Source: Solwaraspora sp. WMMD792
Lineage (GTDB): Bacteria > Actinomycetota > Actinomycetes > Mycobacteriales > Micromonosporaceae
Assembly (NCBI RefSeq): GCF_029626105.1
Contig: NZ_JARUBH010000009.1
Coordinates: 4,030,001-4,094,000 of the forward strand
Reading direction: 5' to 3'
Length of the DNA stretch: 64,000 nucleotides
Positions 33,855 to 43,316 of the stretch are shown here, one piece after another. Each line of letters starts with the position of its first letter. Positions within the stretch are counted from its first letter, which is position 1. The notes beneath the pieces were generated by a model. The model worked only from the letters and a program-made list of their open reading frames with translations. It searched no databases and was not told the DNA's origin. A program made the translations under genes and the position numbers.

Positions 33855-34940
33855 TCAGGCGGCGCGGACCAGTAGCAGCAGCACCGTGACCAGGTAGACC
33901 ACCGGGATGGCGACGCCCTCGAAGCCGACGCCCCGGCGTTGCCGCAGGAGCAGGCCGGCGGCGAGGGTCACGGTGAGCAGCGTGGTCGACCCGGCGAGCA
34001 GCAGGCCGGCGGAGGCCGCGTCGGTGTAGACCGACCCCGGCCGGTACGCCGCGTCGGCGAGGAAGATCATCAGTGAGTCGAACGCGTTGCCGCCGAGAAT
34101 GTTGCCGATCCCCAGGGTCAACGCTCCGATCCGGACCGCCGCGATCAGGGTGACCAACTCCGGCAACGACGTGATCGCGGTGGTGATGGTGAACCCGACG
34201 AAGCCGCTGGGCAGTCCGGTCGCCGCGATCACCCCCAGGCCGCCCTGCCCGATGAGGTAGCCGGTGCCGCCGACGACGGCGGCGAGCGCGGCCAGCCGCC
34301 ACCACAGCCGGCGGGTGCTGGGCGCACCGTCGGCTTCGCCGTCGGGGTCGTCCGGGACGTCCTGCCGGGTGTCCGAAGTCTGCTCGGCCCGCCACATCGG
34401 GTTCTGCCGCAGCCGGCGGACCAGGTGCAGTCCGTACAGGTAGAGGACCGGGATCAGCAGGCTCGCCGGATGCACCCAGCCGAGAGTCAGGCCGGGCGTG
34501 GCGTAGGCGACGATCGGCAGGCAGAGCAGCGCCACCAGCACCAGCGCCTGCATGATGTTCTCCAGCGAGGCGGCGGCGTGCTCGATGTTCGACCGCCGGT
34601 AGAGCAGATCGGCGATGGCCAGCCAGACCGTCTGTACGGCGATGCCGCCGATCGGGTTGGCGATGGCGAACTGGGCGTCGCCCTGCCAGGCGCCGATCGC
34701 GGTGGTGGCGATCCCGGGTAGCGAGGTGACCGCGCCGAGCAGCAGTGCTCCGGCGACGGCCTCGCCCATCCCGGTCCGGTCGGCGAGGGTGTCGGCGGTC
34801 GCCGCCAGGGACTTGCCGGCGAAGACGATGACGAGCAGGGCGACCGCCAGCGCCGCGATGCTCGGTGCCAGCGGCCACGTCGACCCGGTCACCGCCGCCC
34901 ACCGTCGTCTCTTCGTGGATGATCCGGTGGCGGTGGGCAC
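33855..34940 (-). CDS. Sodium/calcium exchanger-family membrane protein
   Basis: A 361-residue CaCA-superfamily antiporter with about ten membrane helices. The two alpha repeats are visible as GAVTSLPGIATTAIGAW and ITSLPELVTLIAAVRIG...GNILGGNAFDSL, with the conserved acidic/asparagine residues mostly kept. The first repeat has Gly-Ile where many exchangers have Glu-Leu, which may change ion specificity. A charged cytoplasmic loop (residues 180-215) separates the halves. Start GTG at 34940. Confidence 0.88.
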   Translation of the reverse strand: MPTATGSSTKRRRWAAVTGSTWPLAPSIAALAVALLVIVFAGKSLAATADTLADRTGMGEAVAGALLLGAVTSLPGIATTAIGAWQGDAQFAIANPIGGIAVQTVWLAIADLLYRRSNIEHAAASLENIMQALVLVALLCLPIVAYATPGLTLGWVHPASLLIPVLYLYGLHLVRRLRQNPMWRAEQTSDTRQDVPDDPDGEADGAPSTRRLWWRLAALAAVVGGTGYLIGQGGLGVIAATGLPSGFVGFTITTAITSLPELVTLIAAVRIGALTLGIGNILGGNAFDSLMIFLADAAYRPGSVYTDAASAGLLLAGSTTLLTVTLAAGLLLRQRRGVGFEGVAIPVVYLVTVLLLLVRAA

Positions 34941-35066
34941 AGCCGAGCCGTCCTCGTCCGTTCAGGTCCCATGACCGCCCTCGCTACCCGATCACCGCCG
35001 CGGCGAATCATCCGCTCGTGAGCCGGTCGCCGGATAGCCGGGAACCGTCGCGGGTATCCGAGCAGG

Positions 35067-35597
35067 ATGTTACTCGACAACCCACAAGAGCTGTGGCGAG
35101 TCACCGCTGTCGGTGTCCTGACCTACGTCCTTCTCGTCGGCGTACTCCGGGCGTCCGGCAAACGGACCCTGGCGAAGCTGAACGCCTTCGACCTGGTCGT
35201 CACGGTCGCGCTCGGCTCCACTCTGGCGACCATCCTGCTCTCCGGCGACGTCTCGTTCGCCGAAGGCGCGGCGGCGCTGGTCCTGTTGGTGGCTCTCCAG
35301 TTCGCCGCGACCTGGCTGTCCGTACGGTGGGCTCCGCTCCGGTCCGCGCTGAAGTCCACTCCGACGCTGCTGCTGCACGACGGTGAACTGCTCACCGCGG
35401 CGATGCGCCGTCAGCGGGTGACCGACAACGAGATCCGGCAGGCGGTCCGGGCGCAGGGCGTCGGGGACCTCGCCCAGGTGGCCGCCGTGGTGCTGGAGAC
35501 CGACGGTTCGTTCAGCGTGATCACCCGTCAGCAGATGGGCGACGGTACCGCGTTGGAAGACGTCACCCGAGGAACGACGCGCCGAGCCGGGCGGTGA
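35067..35597 (+). CDS. DUF421 (YetF-like) membrane protein
   Basis: A 176-residue protein with three N-terminal helices followed by the cytoplasmic DUF421 domain (LASGKRTL-like ASGKRTLAKLNAFDLVVTVALGSTLATILL, then TPTLLLHDGELLTAAMRRQRVTDNEI). These proteins are found in spore-forming and soil bacteria; the function is poorly known. It is a single gene, divergent from the exchanger and convergent with the BMP-type transporter operon, 36 bp from its end. Confidence 0.88.
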   Translation: MLLDNPQELWRVTAVGVLTYVLLVGVLRASGKRTLAKLNAFDLVVTVALGSTLATILLSGDVSFAEGAAALVLLVALQFAATWLSVRWAPLRSALKSTPTLLLHDGELLTAAMRRQRVTDNEIRQAVRAQGVGDLAQVAAVVLETDGSFSVITRQQMGDGTALEDVTRGTTRRAGR

Positions 35598-35632
35598 CGC
35601 TGAGCCGGGCGCGCCGGTAGTCAGGTCGCCGA

Positions 35633-36547
35633 CTAGGTGGTGCCCCGCTGGAATGGTTTGGCCAGCGCTCTCGGTTCCCGGTGCTGGGTGGCGAAGACCA
35701 GCATGGCCAGCAGCGCCAGCAGGTACGGTGCGGCGATGAGCAGCTGCGAGTTGATGGTCACCCCGAGCGCCGGCAGCGCCAGCCGCATCGCGTCGGCGAG
35801 GCCGAACACCGCGCAGCCGACCATGGTCCGACCGAGCCGCCAGGCACCGAAGATCACCGCGGCGATCACCAGGTAGCCACGGCCGGCGGTCATGTTCTGG
35901 TTGAACGAGCCGACCTCACCCACCGCCAGGTAGGCACCGCCCAGCCCGGCGAGCAGACCACAGAACAGCAGCGCTTGCCGGCGCCGGTGGTTGACCCGGA
36001 TCCCGCTGACGTCGGCGGCCTGCGGGTTCTCCCCGACCGCCCGCAGCTCCAGGCCCCACCGGCTGCGCTCCACCAGCCACCAGGTGAGCGGTATCGCGAT
36101 CAGCAGCAGGTACGCCGGCCAGCGCTGCACGAACAGCATCGGTCCGATGATCGGGATGTCGCGCAGCACCGGGATGTCCACCCGCCACACCTGGTGCCCG
36201 GTGAAGCTGCTGATGGTGATCAGGTAGCTGGTCAGGCCGAGCACCAGCGCGTTGAGCACCAGACCGACGACGAACGTGTTGATCTGGGCCCGGTGCGACA
36301 GGTTGGCGTGCAGCACGGCGACCAGCACGCCGACGAGGGCACCGGCGGCCAGCCCGATGGTGGCGCTGCCGGTGGCGCTGGCCACCGCGATCGAGCCGAA
36401 CGCCGCGCCGAGCATCATGCCCTCGACCGAGATGTTCAGCGTGCCGGCGCGCTGCGCCACGTACTCGCCGCAGGCGGCGAAGGCCAACGGGATGGTCAGC
36501 CGCGCCCCGCTGGACAGAATGGTGGCGATGTTGTCGGCGGCGCTCAT
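35633..36547 (-). CDS. BMP-type ABC importer permease 2 (nucleoside class)
   Basis: A 304-residue BPD_transp_2 permease with about nine helices. ARLTIPLAFAACGEYVAQRAGTLNISVEGMMLGAAFG is the hallmark of the YufQ/NupQ-like subunit, and GIRVNHRRRQALLFCGLLAGLGGAYLAVGEVGSF the second conserved block. It pairs with permease 1, overlapping its stop by 4 bp. The system is in the class that imports nucleosides or related purine compounds. Last gene of the six-gene operon starting at 43135. Confidence 0.92.
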   Translation of the reverse strand: MSAADNIATILSSGARLTIPLAFAACGEYVAQRAGTLNISVEGMMLGAAFGSIAVASATGSATIGLAAGALVGVLVAVLHANLSHRAQINTFVVGLVLNALVLGLTSYLITISSFTGHQVWRVDIPVLRDIPIIGPMLFVQRWPAYLLLIAIPLTWWLVERSRWGLELRAVGENPQAADVSGIRVNHRRRQALLFCGLLAGLGGAYLAVGEVGSFNQNMTAGRGYLVIAAVIFGAWRLGRTMVGCAVFGLADAMRLALPALGVTINSQLLIAAPYLLALLAMLVFATQHREPRALAKPFQRGTT

Positions 36548-37857
36548 GCCGGCCTGCCTTCCATGGTGGTCTTCTCCCTACCGGTCGGCCCGTTACCGGT
36601 CTTCTCGCTACCGGTCTTGTCGCTACCGGACGCCTCCGGGACGTCGATCGCCGGCACCTCGGTGCCGGTTGCCGCGGGTTCCCCCGTCGACGGCGTCGGG
36701 GTCGGCAGACCGCCGGTCGGCGGCGGAGTGCCGGCCGGTTGGCCGCCGGCCCGCCGCCGGCGCAGCAGGGCGATCACCGCCGGCGGCGCCACGAACGCCA
36801 GCACCAGCAGCGCCTTGACCACGTCGACCAGGAACGACGGCACCCCGGTGGCGGCCAGGAAGCTGGCTCCGGCGCGCAGCACGCCGAACAGCACCGCGAC
36901 CGGGACGGCCAGCAACGGATTGTTCCGGGCGACCAGGGCGACCAGCAGGCCGTCCCAGCCGAGGTTCAACGACATCCCCGGCTGCAGTCGGTGGCTGCCG
37001 ATCGGGCTGGTCAGCAGCAGCGCGCCGGCCAGCCCGGCGAAGGCTCCCGAGATGGCCAGGGCCATCCCGCCGAGGGCACCGACCCGGACCCCGGCGTGCT
37101 GGGCGGTGACCGGGTTGAGCCCGAGCATCTTGAGCCGGAACCCCCACCGGGTCCGGGTCATCGCCAGGCTGATCGCCACCGCGATCAGGACGGCCAGGAT
37201 CAAACCCCCGTTGACCTGCAGGTTCGGGTACTCGCCGAGGGAGGCGAGCCGGGCGTTCTCCGGCAGCGGGTTGGACTGCGGCGAGACCACCCCGGTGCCC
37301 AGCCGGGACTCCTGCAGCAGCCACGGGGTGTTGACCGCGAACGCCACCAACTGCTGGGCCAGGAAGGTCATCAGCAGCGTGCTGACCACCACGTTGACCC
37401 CTCGGAAGCGGTACATCAGCGCGCTCAGCCCGGCCCAGCCGCCGGCGGCGAGCAACGCGGCGAGCAGCACGACGACCAGCAGCAGCGGTCCGGGCAGGGC
37501 GAGTCGCAGGCCGACCCAGGCGCCGGCCAGCGCCCCGATCAGCACCTGGCCCTCCTGGCCGATGTTGAAGAAGCCGGACCGGGCGCTGACGCAGGCGCCG
37601 ACCGCGACCAGCAGCAGCGGCGCGACGTAGAGCAGCGAGTTGCTCCATGCTCGCGGACTGGCCATGCTGCCCTGGTAGAGCGCCTGTACTGAGGCGCTCG
37701 GCGAGCCGCCGGTGACCGCGATCAGCAACGCGGACAGGCCGAGGGCGACGGCGACCGTGACCACCGTCGCCGCGGTGACCTGCCAGCCGCCGGGGCCGGG
37801 GGTGAGCCGGGCCAGCAGCCGCCGGCCGGCCGGGTCCGGACCGGTCAGGGTGGCCAT
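36544..37857 (-). CDS. BMP-type ABC importer permease 1 (nucleoside class)
   Basis: A 437-residue permease of the YufP/NupP type. Conserved blocks are FFNIGQEGQVLIGALAGAWVGL, RFRGVNVVVSTLLMTFLAQQL and GFRLKMLGLNPVTAQHAGVRVGALGGMALAISGAFAGLAGALL. A C-terminal extension of about 75 residues is Pro/Thr/Gly/Lys-rich with short repeats (TGSEKTGNGPTGREKT), encoded by repeated ACCGGTCTT-like units; it should be cytoplasmic and disordered. The start overlaps the ATPase stop by one base (TGATG). Confidence 0.92.
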   Translation of the reverse strand: MATLTGPDPAGRRLLARLTPGPGGWQVTAATVVTVAVALGLSALLIAVTGGSPSASVQALYQGSMASPRAWSNSLLYVAPLLLVAVGACVSARSGFFNIGQEGQVLIGALAGAWVGLRLALPGPLLLVVVLLAALLAAGGWAGLSALMYRFRGVNVVVSTLLMTFLAQQLVAFAVNTPWLLQESRLGTGVVSPQSNPLPENARLASLGEYPNLQVNGGLILAVLIAVAISLAMTRTRWGFRLKMLGLNPVTAQHAGVRVGALGGMALAISGAFAGLAGALLLTSPIGSHRLQPGMSLNLGWDGLLVALVARNNPLLAVPVAVLFGVLRAGASFLAATGVPSFLVDVVKALLVLAFVAPPAVIALLRRRRAGGQPAGTPPPTGGLPTPTPSTGEPAATGTEVPAIDVPEASGSDKTGSEKTGNGPTGREKTTMEGRPA

Positions 37858-39500
37858 CAGTGGCTCACCCCGCCGACCAGCATCCCGAGGCGTTCCGCAG
37901 TGGCCTCGGCGGGGTCGAGCACCCCGACGATCCGACCCGAGGAGATCACCGCCACCCGGTCGGACAGGGCCATCACCTCTTCGAGTTCGGTGGAGATCAG
38001 CAAAACCGCCACCCCTTCCGCGGCGGCCTGCCGCAGCCGCACGTACATGTCTTCGATCGCGCCGACGTCCAGCCCGTGGGTGGGCTGGGCGGCGATCAGC
38101 ACCTTGGGTCCGGCGGACAACTCCCGGGCCAGCACCACCCGCTGCTGGTTGCCGCCGGAGAGGCTGCGTACCGGGGTGTCCGGGGACGGGGCGATGATGT
38201 TGAACTCGGTCATCCGCTGCCGGGCGATCTGCTGGATCCGCCGCCGGCTGAGTACCCCGCCGGTGCCGGAGACCCCGGCCAGCGACTTCATTACCAGGTT
38301 CTCGGCGATGGTCATGTCCAGCACCACGCCGGAGCGGTGCCGGTCCTCGGGCACGATGCCGAGTCCGGCGGTGTGCAGCGCGCCGGCCCGCTCGAGGTCG
38401 ACCGGCTCGCCGCCGATCTCGACCGTGCCGGAGTCGGGCACCAGCAGCCCGGAGAGCAGATCGCCGAGGGTGGCCTGACCGTTGCCTTCGACGCCGTACA
38501 GGCCGACGATCTCGCCCGGTGCGACGTCGAGGTTGAGGGCGTCGAGGATCCGCAGCTCGCCGAGGAGCACGGTGACGTCGCGCAGTCGCAGCACCGGCGG
38601 GGAACCTGCTGTCGCCGGCTCGGCCGGTCCGTCGGCGGTTCGCCCCGCCGGCTGGTCCCCGGCCGGCCGGTCATCTGCTGGTTGGTCCCCTGCCGGCTGG
38701 TCGCCGGAACGTTCGACCGGCAGCATGCCCAGCGCGGCGCTCTCCGCCCGCAGCGACACCTCCCGGCCGACCATCTGCCGGGCCAGCAGCTGCGGGGTGG
38801 TCTGCGCGGTCGGCCCGTGGAAGACGACCGCCCCTCGGCGCAGCACGGTGACCTGGTCGGTGGCCGCGATGATCTCGGCCAGCTTGTGGCTGATCAGGAT
38901 GACCGCCCGGTTCTCCGCCTGCACCACCCGGCGCAGCACGGTGAACAGCTCGGCCGACTCGGCCTGGGTGAGCACCGATGTCGGTTCGTCCAGGATCAGC
39001 ACCGACGGGTCGCGGCGCAGACACTTGATCAGCTCGACCCGCTGCCGTTCCCCGGCGGAGAGCCGGTCCACCCGGGCCATCGGGTCGATCGGCAGGCCGT
39101 ACCGCTGGGCGACCTGCTCGACCTGGGCGCAGGCGGCGCCCTTGTCGACCCGGCCGCTGTCGCCCATGATCACGTTTTCCCAGACGGTGAGCGGGTCGAT
39201 CAGGCTGAAGTGCTGGTGCACCATGCCCAGCCCCAGATCGGCCGCCCGCTGCGGGGTGTCGATCTCCACCGGCTCGCCGCCGCGCAGGATGCTGCCGGCG
39301 TCCCGGTGCACCAGCCCGAGCAGGATCTTCATCAGGGTCGACTTGCCGGCCCCGTTCTCGCCGAGGAGGCCGTGGATCTCGCCGGGTCGTACGGCGAGAT
39401 CCACGGCGTCGCAGGCGACGACCGGACCGTAGCGCTTGCTCACTCCGCGCAGGGTGAGCGCCGGCGCCGTGTGGTCGTCGGTGTGCACAGTCCGTTCCAC
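37857..39500 (-). CDS. BMP-type ABC importer ATPase, two NBDs
   Basis: A 547-residue double ATPase of the YufO/NupO class. NBD1 has Walker A GENGAGKST, signature LSAGERQRVE, Walker B SVLILDEPTSVLT and H-loop ISHKL. NBD2 has the family's degenerate P-loop (GVEGNGQATL), signature LSGGNQQRVVLARE and an altered Walker B (VLIAAQPTHGLD) lacking the catalytic Glu. The linker (about residues 265-305) is a repeat of DQPAG-like pentads (DNA about 38648-38702), longer than usual and probably from slippage. Start GTG at 39500. Confidence 0.93.
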   Translation of the reverse strand: MERTVHTDDHTAPALTLRGVSKRYGPVVACDAVDLAVRPGEIHGLLGENGAGKSTLMKILLGLVHRDAGSILRGGEPVEIDTPQRAADLGLGMVHQHFSLIDPLTVWENVIMGDSGRVDKGAACAQVEQVAQRYGLPIDPMARVDRLSAGERQRVELIKCLRRDPSVLILDEPTSVLTQAESAELFTVLRRVVQAENRAVILISHKLAEIIAATDQVTVLRRGAVVFHGPTAQTTPQLLARQMVGREVSLRAESAALGMLPVERSGDQPAGDQPADDRPAGDQPAGRTADGPAEPATAGSPPVLRLRDVTVLLGELRILDALNLDVAPGEIVGLYGVEGNGQATLGDLLSGLLVPDSGTVEIGGEPVDLERAGALHTAGLGIVPEDRHRSGVVLDMTIAENLVMKSLAGVSGTGGVLSRRRIQQIARQRMTEFNIIAPSPDTPVRSLSGGNQQRVVLARELSAGPKVLIAAQPTHGLDVGAIEDMYVRLRQAAAEGVAVLLISTELEEVMALSDRVAVISSGRIVGVLDPAEATAERLGMLVGGVSH

Positions 39501-39549
39501 CTCGATAGTCGGGTCAGCAAGTGGTTTCCGATGTGCGGTCGGTGGCGGG

Positions 39550-40629
39550 TCAGCCGCCGAGCCGCTCCACCTCGGCGGCGGTGTCGATGTTGCCCTCCGC
39601 CACGTCGGTGACGAAGGCCTCCATCCGCTCGGTCTGCTCCGCCGTCGGGTCGCAGATCTTGATCGCCGGGTACGGGTCGATGCCGATCTGCCACACCTTG
39701 GTGGTGCCCATTTCCAGCTCGCCCTCGGCGAACAGGGTCAGCGCGGCGGCGAAGTAGGCACCCGGGTCGAAGATGACCGAGATGTCGAACTTCGGCTCGG
39801 TCGAGTCACACCGGTCGGTGCCCGGGGTCAGGGTGATCGCGCCGCCCTCGTTGGCAAGTTCGGTTGCGGCGTCGGTGGCCCCACCGAGGTACGGGTAGAC
39901 CACGCTGACGCCCTGGTCGATCTGCGCCTGCACGGCCTCCCGGGCCTTTGCGGAGTCGTTGAAGTCACCGGTGTAGGTGATCACCAGCTCGGCCTCGGGG
40001 ACCACCATCCGGATCCCGGCCTTGAAGGCCCGGGCGGCGTTGATCGCGAAGTCGACCTCCATGCCGGTGACGAAGCCGGCCTTGGTGTCGCCGTTCTCCT
40101 CCATCAGCAGACCGGTGGCGTACCCGGCGGCGAGCATGCTCTGGTTCGGGTCGTCGCTGGAGATGACGATCTCCGGGGTCTGCGGGATGTTCTCCGACGA
40201 CGGCACGTACCAGGCGACGTTCTCGCAGGCCGGCTCCTCGGAGGCGGGGATGGCGTCCTTGAGCTCGGAGGCGCCCAGCGCCACCATGTCGACGCCCTGC
40301 TGGCACAGCGCCCGGGCCGAGCTGAGCGCCTCGGTCGGCGGCACCGAGCCCCGCTTGATGACCTCCCAGCCCTGCTCGTTGGCGAACCGCTCGGCTTCGG
40401 CGACAAAGCTCTCGTAGTAGCCGTTGTCATTGATGTCACCGGGGCTGAGCACCCCGATCAGCACCTTGCCGTCGCCGTTGACGTCCGGCTGGCCGGCGAT
40501 GACGGTGCCGCCGCCCTCGGAGCCGGCGGGGTCCGGCGCGGTGGCGTCGTTGTCGGCGCAGCCGACCAGGGCGAGGCTGACGGCGCCGGCGAGCAGCGCC
40601 GCCGCACCCTTTCCGATCCTTATTGTCAC
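39550..40629 (-). CDS. BMP-family substrate-binding lipoprotein
   Basis: A 359-residue BMP/Med-type binding protein with a lipoprotein signal (lipobox LVGC, then an acidic Gly-rich linker). VLIGVLSPGDINDNGYYESFVAEAERFANEQGWEV is the family opening. Members bind nucleosides or purine analogues, though some bind other ligands. I prefer the GTG at 40629, which has AAAGGA about six bases upstream; an ATG at 40644 would run through that site. It precedes the ATPase by 49 bp, and the deaminase upstream ends 11 bp before it. Confidence 0.9.
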   Translation of the reverse strand: MTIRIGKGAAALLAGAVSLALVGCADNDATAPDPAGSEGGGTVIAGQPDVNGDGKVLIGVLSPGDINDNGYYESFVAEAERFANEQGWEVIKRGSVPPTEALSSARALCQQGVDMVALGASELKDAIPASEEPACENVAWYVPSSENIPQTPEIVISSDDPNQSMLAAGYATGLLMEENGDTKAGFVTGMEVDFAINAARAFKAGIRMVVPEAELVITYTGDFNDSAKAREAVQAQIDQGVSVVYPYLGGATDAATELANEGGAITLTPGTDRCDSTEPKFDISVIFDPGAYFAAALTLFAEGELEMGTTKVWQIGIDPYPAIKICDPTAEQTERMEAFVTDVAEGNIDTAAEVERLGG

Positions 40630-40640
40630 AGCTGTTCCTT

Positions 40641-42110
40641 TCACCTTGGGGGCGTCGCGCCGGCCGGTCCGGTCCGGTGCGCGCGGTACTCGGTCGCCGG
40701 CACGGCAGGCCAGCGATGGGGGATGTCGATGCCGGCCCGGCGGAGCAGGTCCGCGCCGCGCGACGCGACCTCAGCCCGCAGGGCGTCGACGTCGACGGTG
40801 GTGATCCGTCGGTCCCGGACCACCGGCCGGCCGTCGACCAGTACGTCCCGCACGGTGTGGCTGGCCGCGCCCCAGACGAGCTGGGTGGCCAGGTCCCCGC
40901 GTGGGGTCCACGCGATGGTGCGGGTGTCCAGTACGACCAGATCGGCGGCCTTGCCGACCTCGATCGAACCGGTCAACCGCCCCAGCCCGACGGCGTCGGC
41001 GCCGTCGACGGTGGCCAGGGCGAAGATCTCGTCGGCGGGTAGCGGCTCGGCCGCGCCGCGGTCGCGGTCCAGCCCGGCGAAGAGCCGGGCCGCCCGCCAC
41101 ACGTCCGGGGTGTCGCCGGCGTTGTGCGAGTCGCAGCCCAACGCCAGCCGGCCGCCGGCCCGCCGCAGCTCGGTGTGCCGGCCCGCCCGGGTGAAGCCCT
41201 GGCCGAGCCGCAGGTAGGCACCGGGGCAGGAGGCGACGGCGGTGCCGCTGCCGGCGAGCGCGTCGAGTTCGTCGTCGTCGAGCCAGACGGCGTGGCCGAG
41301 CAGCAGACGGGGGCCGAGCACGCCGAGGTCACGCAGGTGCAGCACCGGACGGGGACGGCCGGCGACCGCGTACCCGGCCGGGTCCTCGGCGCTCGGCGAC
41401 AGGTGCCAGGTCATCGGCACGTCGAGTCGCTCGGCCAGCTCGGCGGCACCGGTGAACAGCTCGTCGCTGACCAGATCGTGGCCGACCAGGGTGACCCAGC
41501 CGGTGACCAGCCGGTCGCCGGCCAGCGCGGTGACCGTCTCGGCCTGGGCGTCGAGGGTGTCGGCGGCCGGCATCGAGTACGGGGCGTCGGCGGTGTCCCA
41601 GCCCCAGCGGCCGACCCGGCCCCGGATGCCGGCGGCGCGCAGCCCGGCGGCGACCCGCAGCGGATGCGCCACGGTGCCCGGTTCGAGCAGGGTGGTGACG
41701 CCGTAGCTGAGCGCCTCGACGGCGGTGAGGGTGGCCGAGAGTTCGTCGTCGTCGCCGGTGACGGCGGCGTGCAGCGGCACGATCCAGTCGAAGATCGCCT
41801 GCTGGGCGGGGACGTCGTCGGGGATGCCGCTGCGGATCAGCGGGTCGGCGGTGGTGTGCTGGTGGGCGTTGACCAGACCGGGGACCACCAGGCAGCCGGC
41901 CGCGTCGAGCTCCGGGGTGTGCGGGTACGCGACCCGCAGCGCACCGGTCGGGCCGATGTCGGCGATCCGGCCGTCGACCACCGCGATCGCACCGCCGGTG
42001 ACCACCTCCCGGCCGGGGGCCATGGTGACGATGTCGGCGTCGACGACCAGCAGGTCGGCGCGGGCGGTGCCGGGTCCGGAGTCGGCGGTCAGGGCCGCGG
42101 GCGTGGTCAT
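40641..42110 (-). CDS. Amidohydrolase, ATZ/TRZ deaminase-like
   Basis: A 489-residue amidohydrolase-superfamily deaminase. Metal and catalytic residues appear as HxH in LVNAHQHTTADPL, His in MTWHLSPSAED, His in LLGHAVWLDDDEL and Asp in LGCDSHNAGDTPD. This layout matches S-adenosylhomocysteine/guanine/atrazine-type deaminases. Between an MDR dehydrogenase (4-bp overlap) and a BMP importer it probably deaminates the imported N-heterocycle. Conserved Glu in the HxE-type loop is replaced by Ser (WHLS), so the chemistry may differ from true aminoazine deaminases. Confidence 0.88.
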   Translation of the reverse strand: MTTPAALTADSGPGTARADLLVVDADIVTMAPGREVVTGGAIAVVDGRIADIGPTGALRVAYPHTPELDAAGCLVVPGLVNAHQHTTADPLIRSGIPDDVPAQQAIFDWIVPLHAAVTGDDDELSATLTAVEALSYGVTTLLEPGTVAHPLRVAAGLRAAGIRGRVGRWGWDTADAPYSMPAADTLDAQAETVTALAGDRLVTGWVTLVGHDLVSDELFTGAAELAERLDVPMTWHLSPSAEDPAGYAVAGRPRPVLHLRDLGVLGPRLLLGHAVWLDDDELDALAGSGTAVASCPGAYLRLGQGFTRAGRHTELRRAGGRLALGCDSHNAGDTPDVWRAARLFAGLDRDRGAAEPLPADEIFALATVDGADAVGLGRLTGSIEVGKAADLVVLDTRTIAWTPRGDLATQLVWGAASHTVRDVLVDGRPVVRDRRITTVDVDALRAEVASRGADLLRRAGIDIPHRWPAVPATEYRAHRTGPAGATPPR

Positions 42111-43135
42111 GGCCGGATCAGGATCTTGCCGACGAGGTCACCGGACTCCAGCCGGGCGTACGCCGCGGGCAGGTCGGCGAGCGGATATTCGGCTCCCCGG
42201 ACCACCCGCAGCCCGCCCGCGAAGTAGGCGTCGAGCATGGCGGCGAAGTCGGCCGGGGCGTACGCGCCGGCGCCGAGCAGGCGCAGACCCTGGTGGTAGA
42301 CCTGGGCCAGGGACAGACTGACCTGGTCGCCGCTGGTGTTGCCGAGCAGCACCAGCCGGCCGCCGGTGCGCAGGCTGGCCAGGGAGCTGTCCCAGGTGGC
42401 CGCACCGACGTGGTCCAGGACCAGGTCGGCGCCGTGCCCGCCGGTGTGCTCCCGGACCTCGGCGGCGGTCCGGTCGTCCAGGTCGAGCGCCACGTCGGCG
42501 CCGAGGGAGACGGCGGCGGCCCGTTTGGCTTCGCTGCGGGCCACCGCGATCACCCAGGCGCCGCTGGCGCGGGCGAGCTGGATGGCGGCGATGCTGACCG
42601 CGCTGGTGGCGGCCTGGATCACCACGGATTCGCCGGAGCGCAGGGTGCCGACCCGGTGCAGGGCGTGCCAGGCGACGCTCCAGGCGGTGGGCAGTGCGGC
42701 GGCGTCGGCGAGGTCGACGTGGTCGGGGACCCGGTGGGCGACGGCGGCCGGTACGGCGACGTACTCGGCGAAGCCGCCGGGTCGGTTGCCGCCGACGACG
42801 CGCAGCGTGGCGCAGTAGCCGGGGTTGCCGCCGACGCAGGCGGCGCAGTGCCCGCAGCCGATGGTGGGGTCGAGCACGACCCGGTCGCCGGTGCGCAGCG
42901 TGCCGACCTCGGCGCCGGTGGCGACCACCTGTCCGGCGACGTCCATGCCGGCGACGTGCGGCAGCGTGAAGCCGGGGAGCAGGCCGGGCCCGCGCAGCTG
43001 CAGCAGGTCGAGACGGTTCAGCGCGGCGGCGGTGACGGCGACGACGACCTCGGCCGGGCCGGGCTCGGGGTCCGGCAGGGCGCGCGGCCGTACGACTTCG
43101 GGGCCACCGAAGTCGGTCTGAACCATCGCTCGCAC
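42107..43135 (-). CDS. Zinc-binding MDR dehydrogenase/quinone reductase-like
   Basis: A 342-residue medium-chain dehydrogenase. Structural-zinc cysteines are in TIGCGHCAACVGGNPGYC. The NADP site is the shortened VVIQAATSAVSIAAIQLARASGAWVIAVARSEAK, where the usual GxGxxG reads AATSAVS. LPHVAGMDVAGQVVATG and GLRLLGAGAYAPADFAAML complete the family match. I prefer the GTG at 43135 (VRAMVQTDFGGPEV), with GGAGG seven bases upstream; the longer frame would overrun the operator. First gene of the BMP operon. Confidence 0.88.
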   Translation of the reverse strand: MRAMVQTDFGGPEVVRPRALPDPEPGPAEVVVAVTAAALNRLDLLQLRGPGLLPGFTLPHVAGMDVAGQVVATGAEVGTLRTGDRVVLDPTIGCGHCAACVGGNPGYCATLRVVGGNRPGGFAEYVAVPAAVAHRVPDHVDLADAAALPTAWSVAWHALHRVGTLRSGESVVIQAATSAVSIAAIQLARASGAWVIAVARSEAKRAAAVSLGADVALDLDDRTAAEVREHTGGHGADLVLDHVGAATWDSSLASLRTGGRLVLLGNTSGDQVSLSLAQVYHQGLRLLGAGAYAPADFAAMLDAYFAGGLRVVRGAEYPLADLPAAYARLESGDLVGKILIRP

Positions 43136-43157
43136 CCTTGCCTCCACCGGTCTACCA

Positions 43158-43176
43158 AACAATATGCCGTCTTGCA
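43158..43176. promoter_or_regulatory. Shared operator upstream of the MDR/BMP operon
   Basis: On the minus strand TGCAAGACGGCATATTGTT keeps the left half TGC-AGAC and the GCAT core of the shared motif. CATATT within it is a plausible -10 for the operon, so binding would cover the promoter. It lies 23 bp upstream of the preferred start. Confidence 0.5.
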
Positions 43177-43316
43177 TTGTGATTCGCGCTGCTTAGCGAC
43201 GTACTTTGCCTGCGCTCCGGCGACCTGTCAACGCCTCGACCGAAACTGGCTCAGCTACGTAACGTGCCCGTGATCCAGGCCGGCGCAACCGGGCGGAAGT
43301 CGCCATCGACCTGCGG

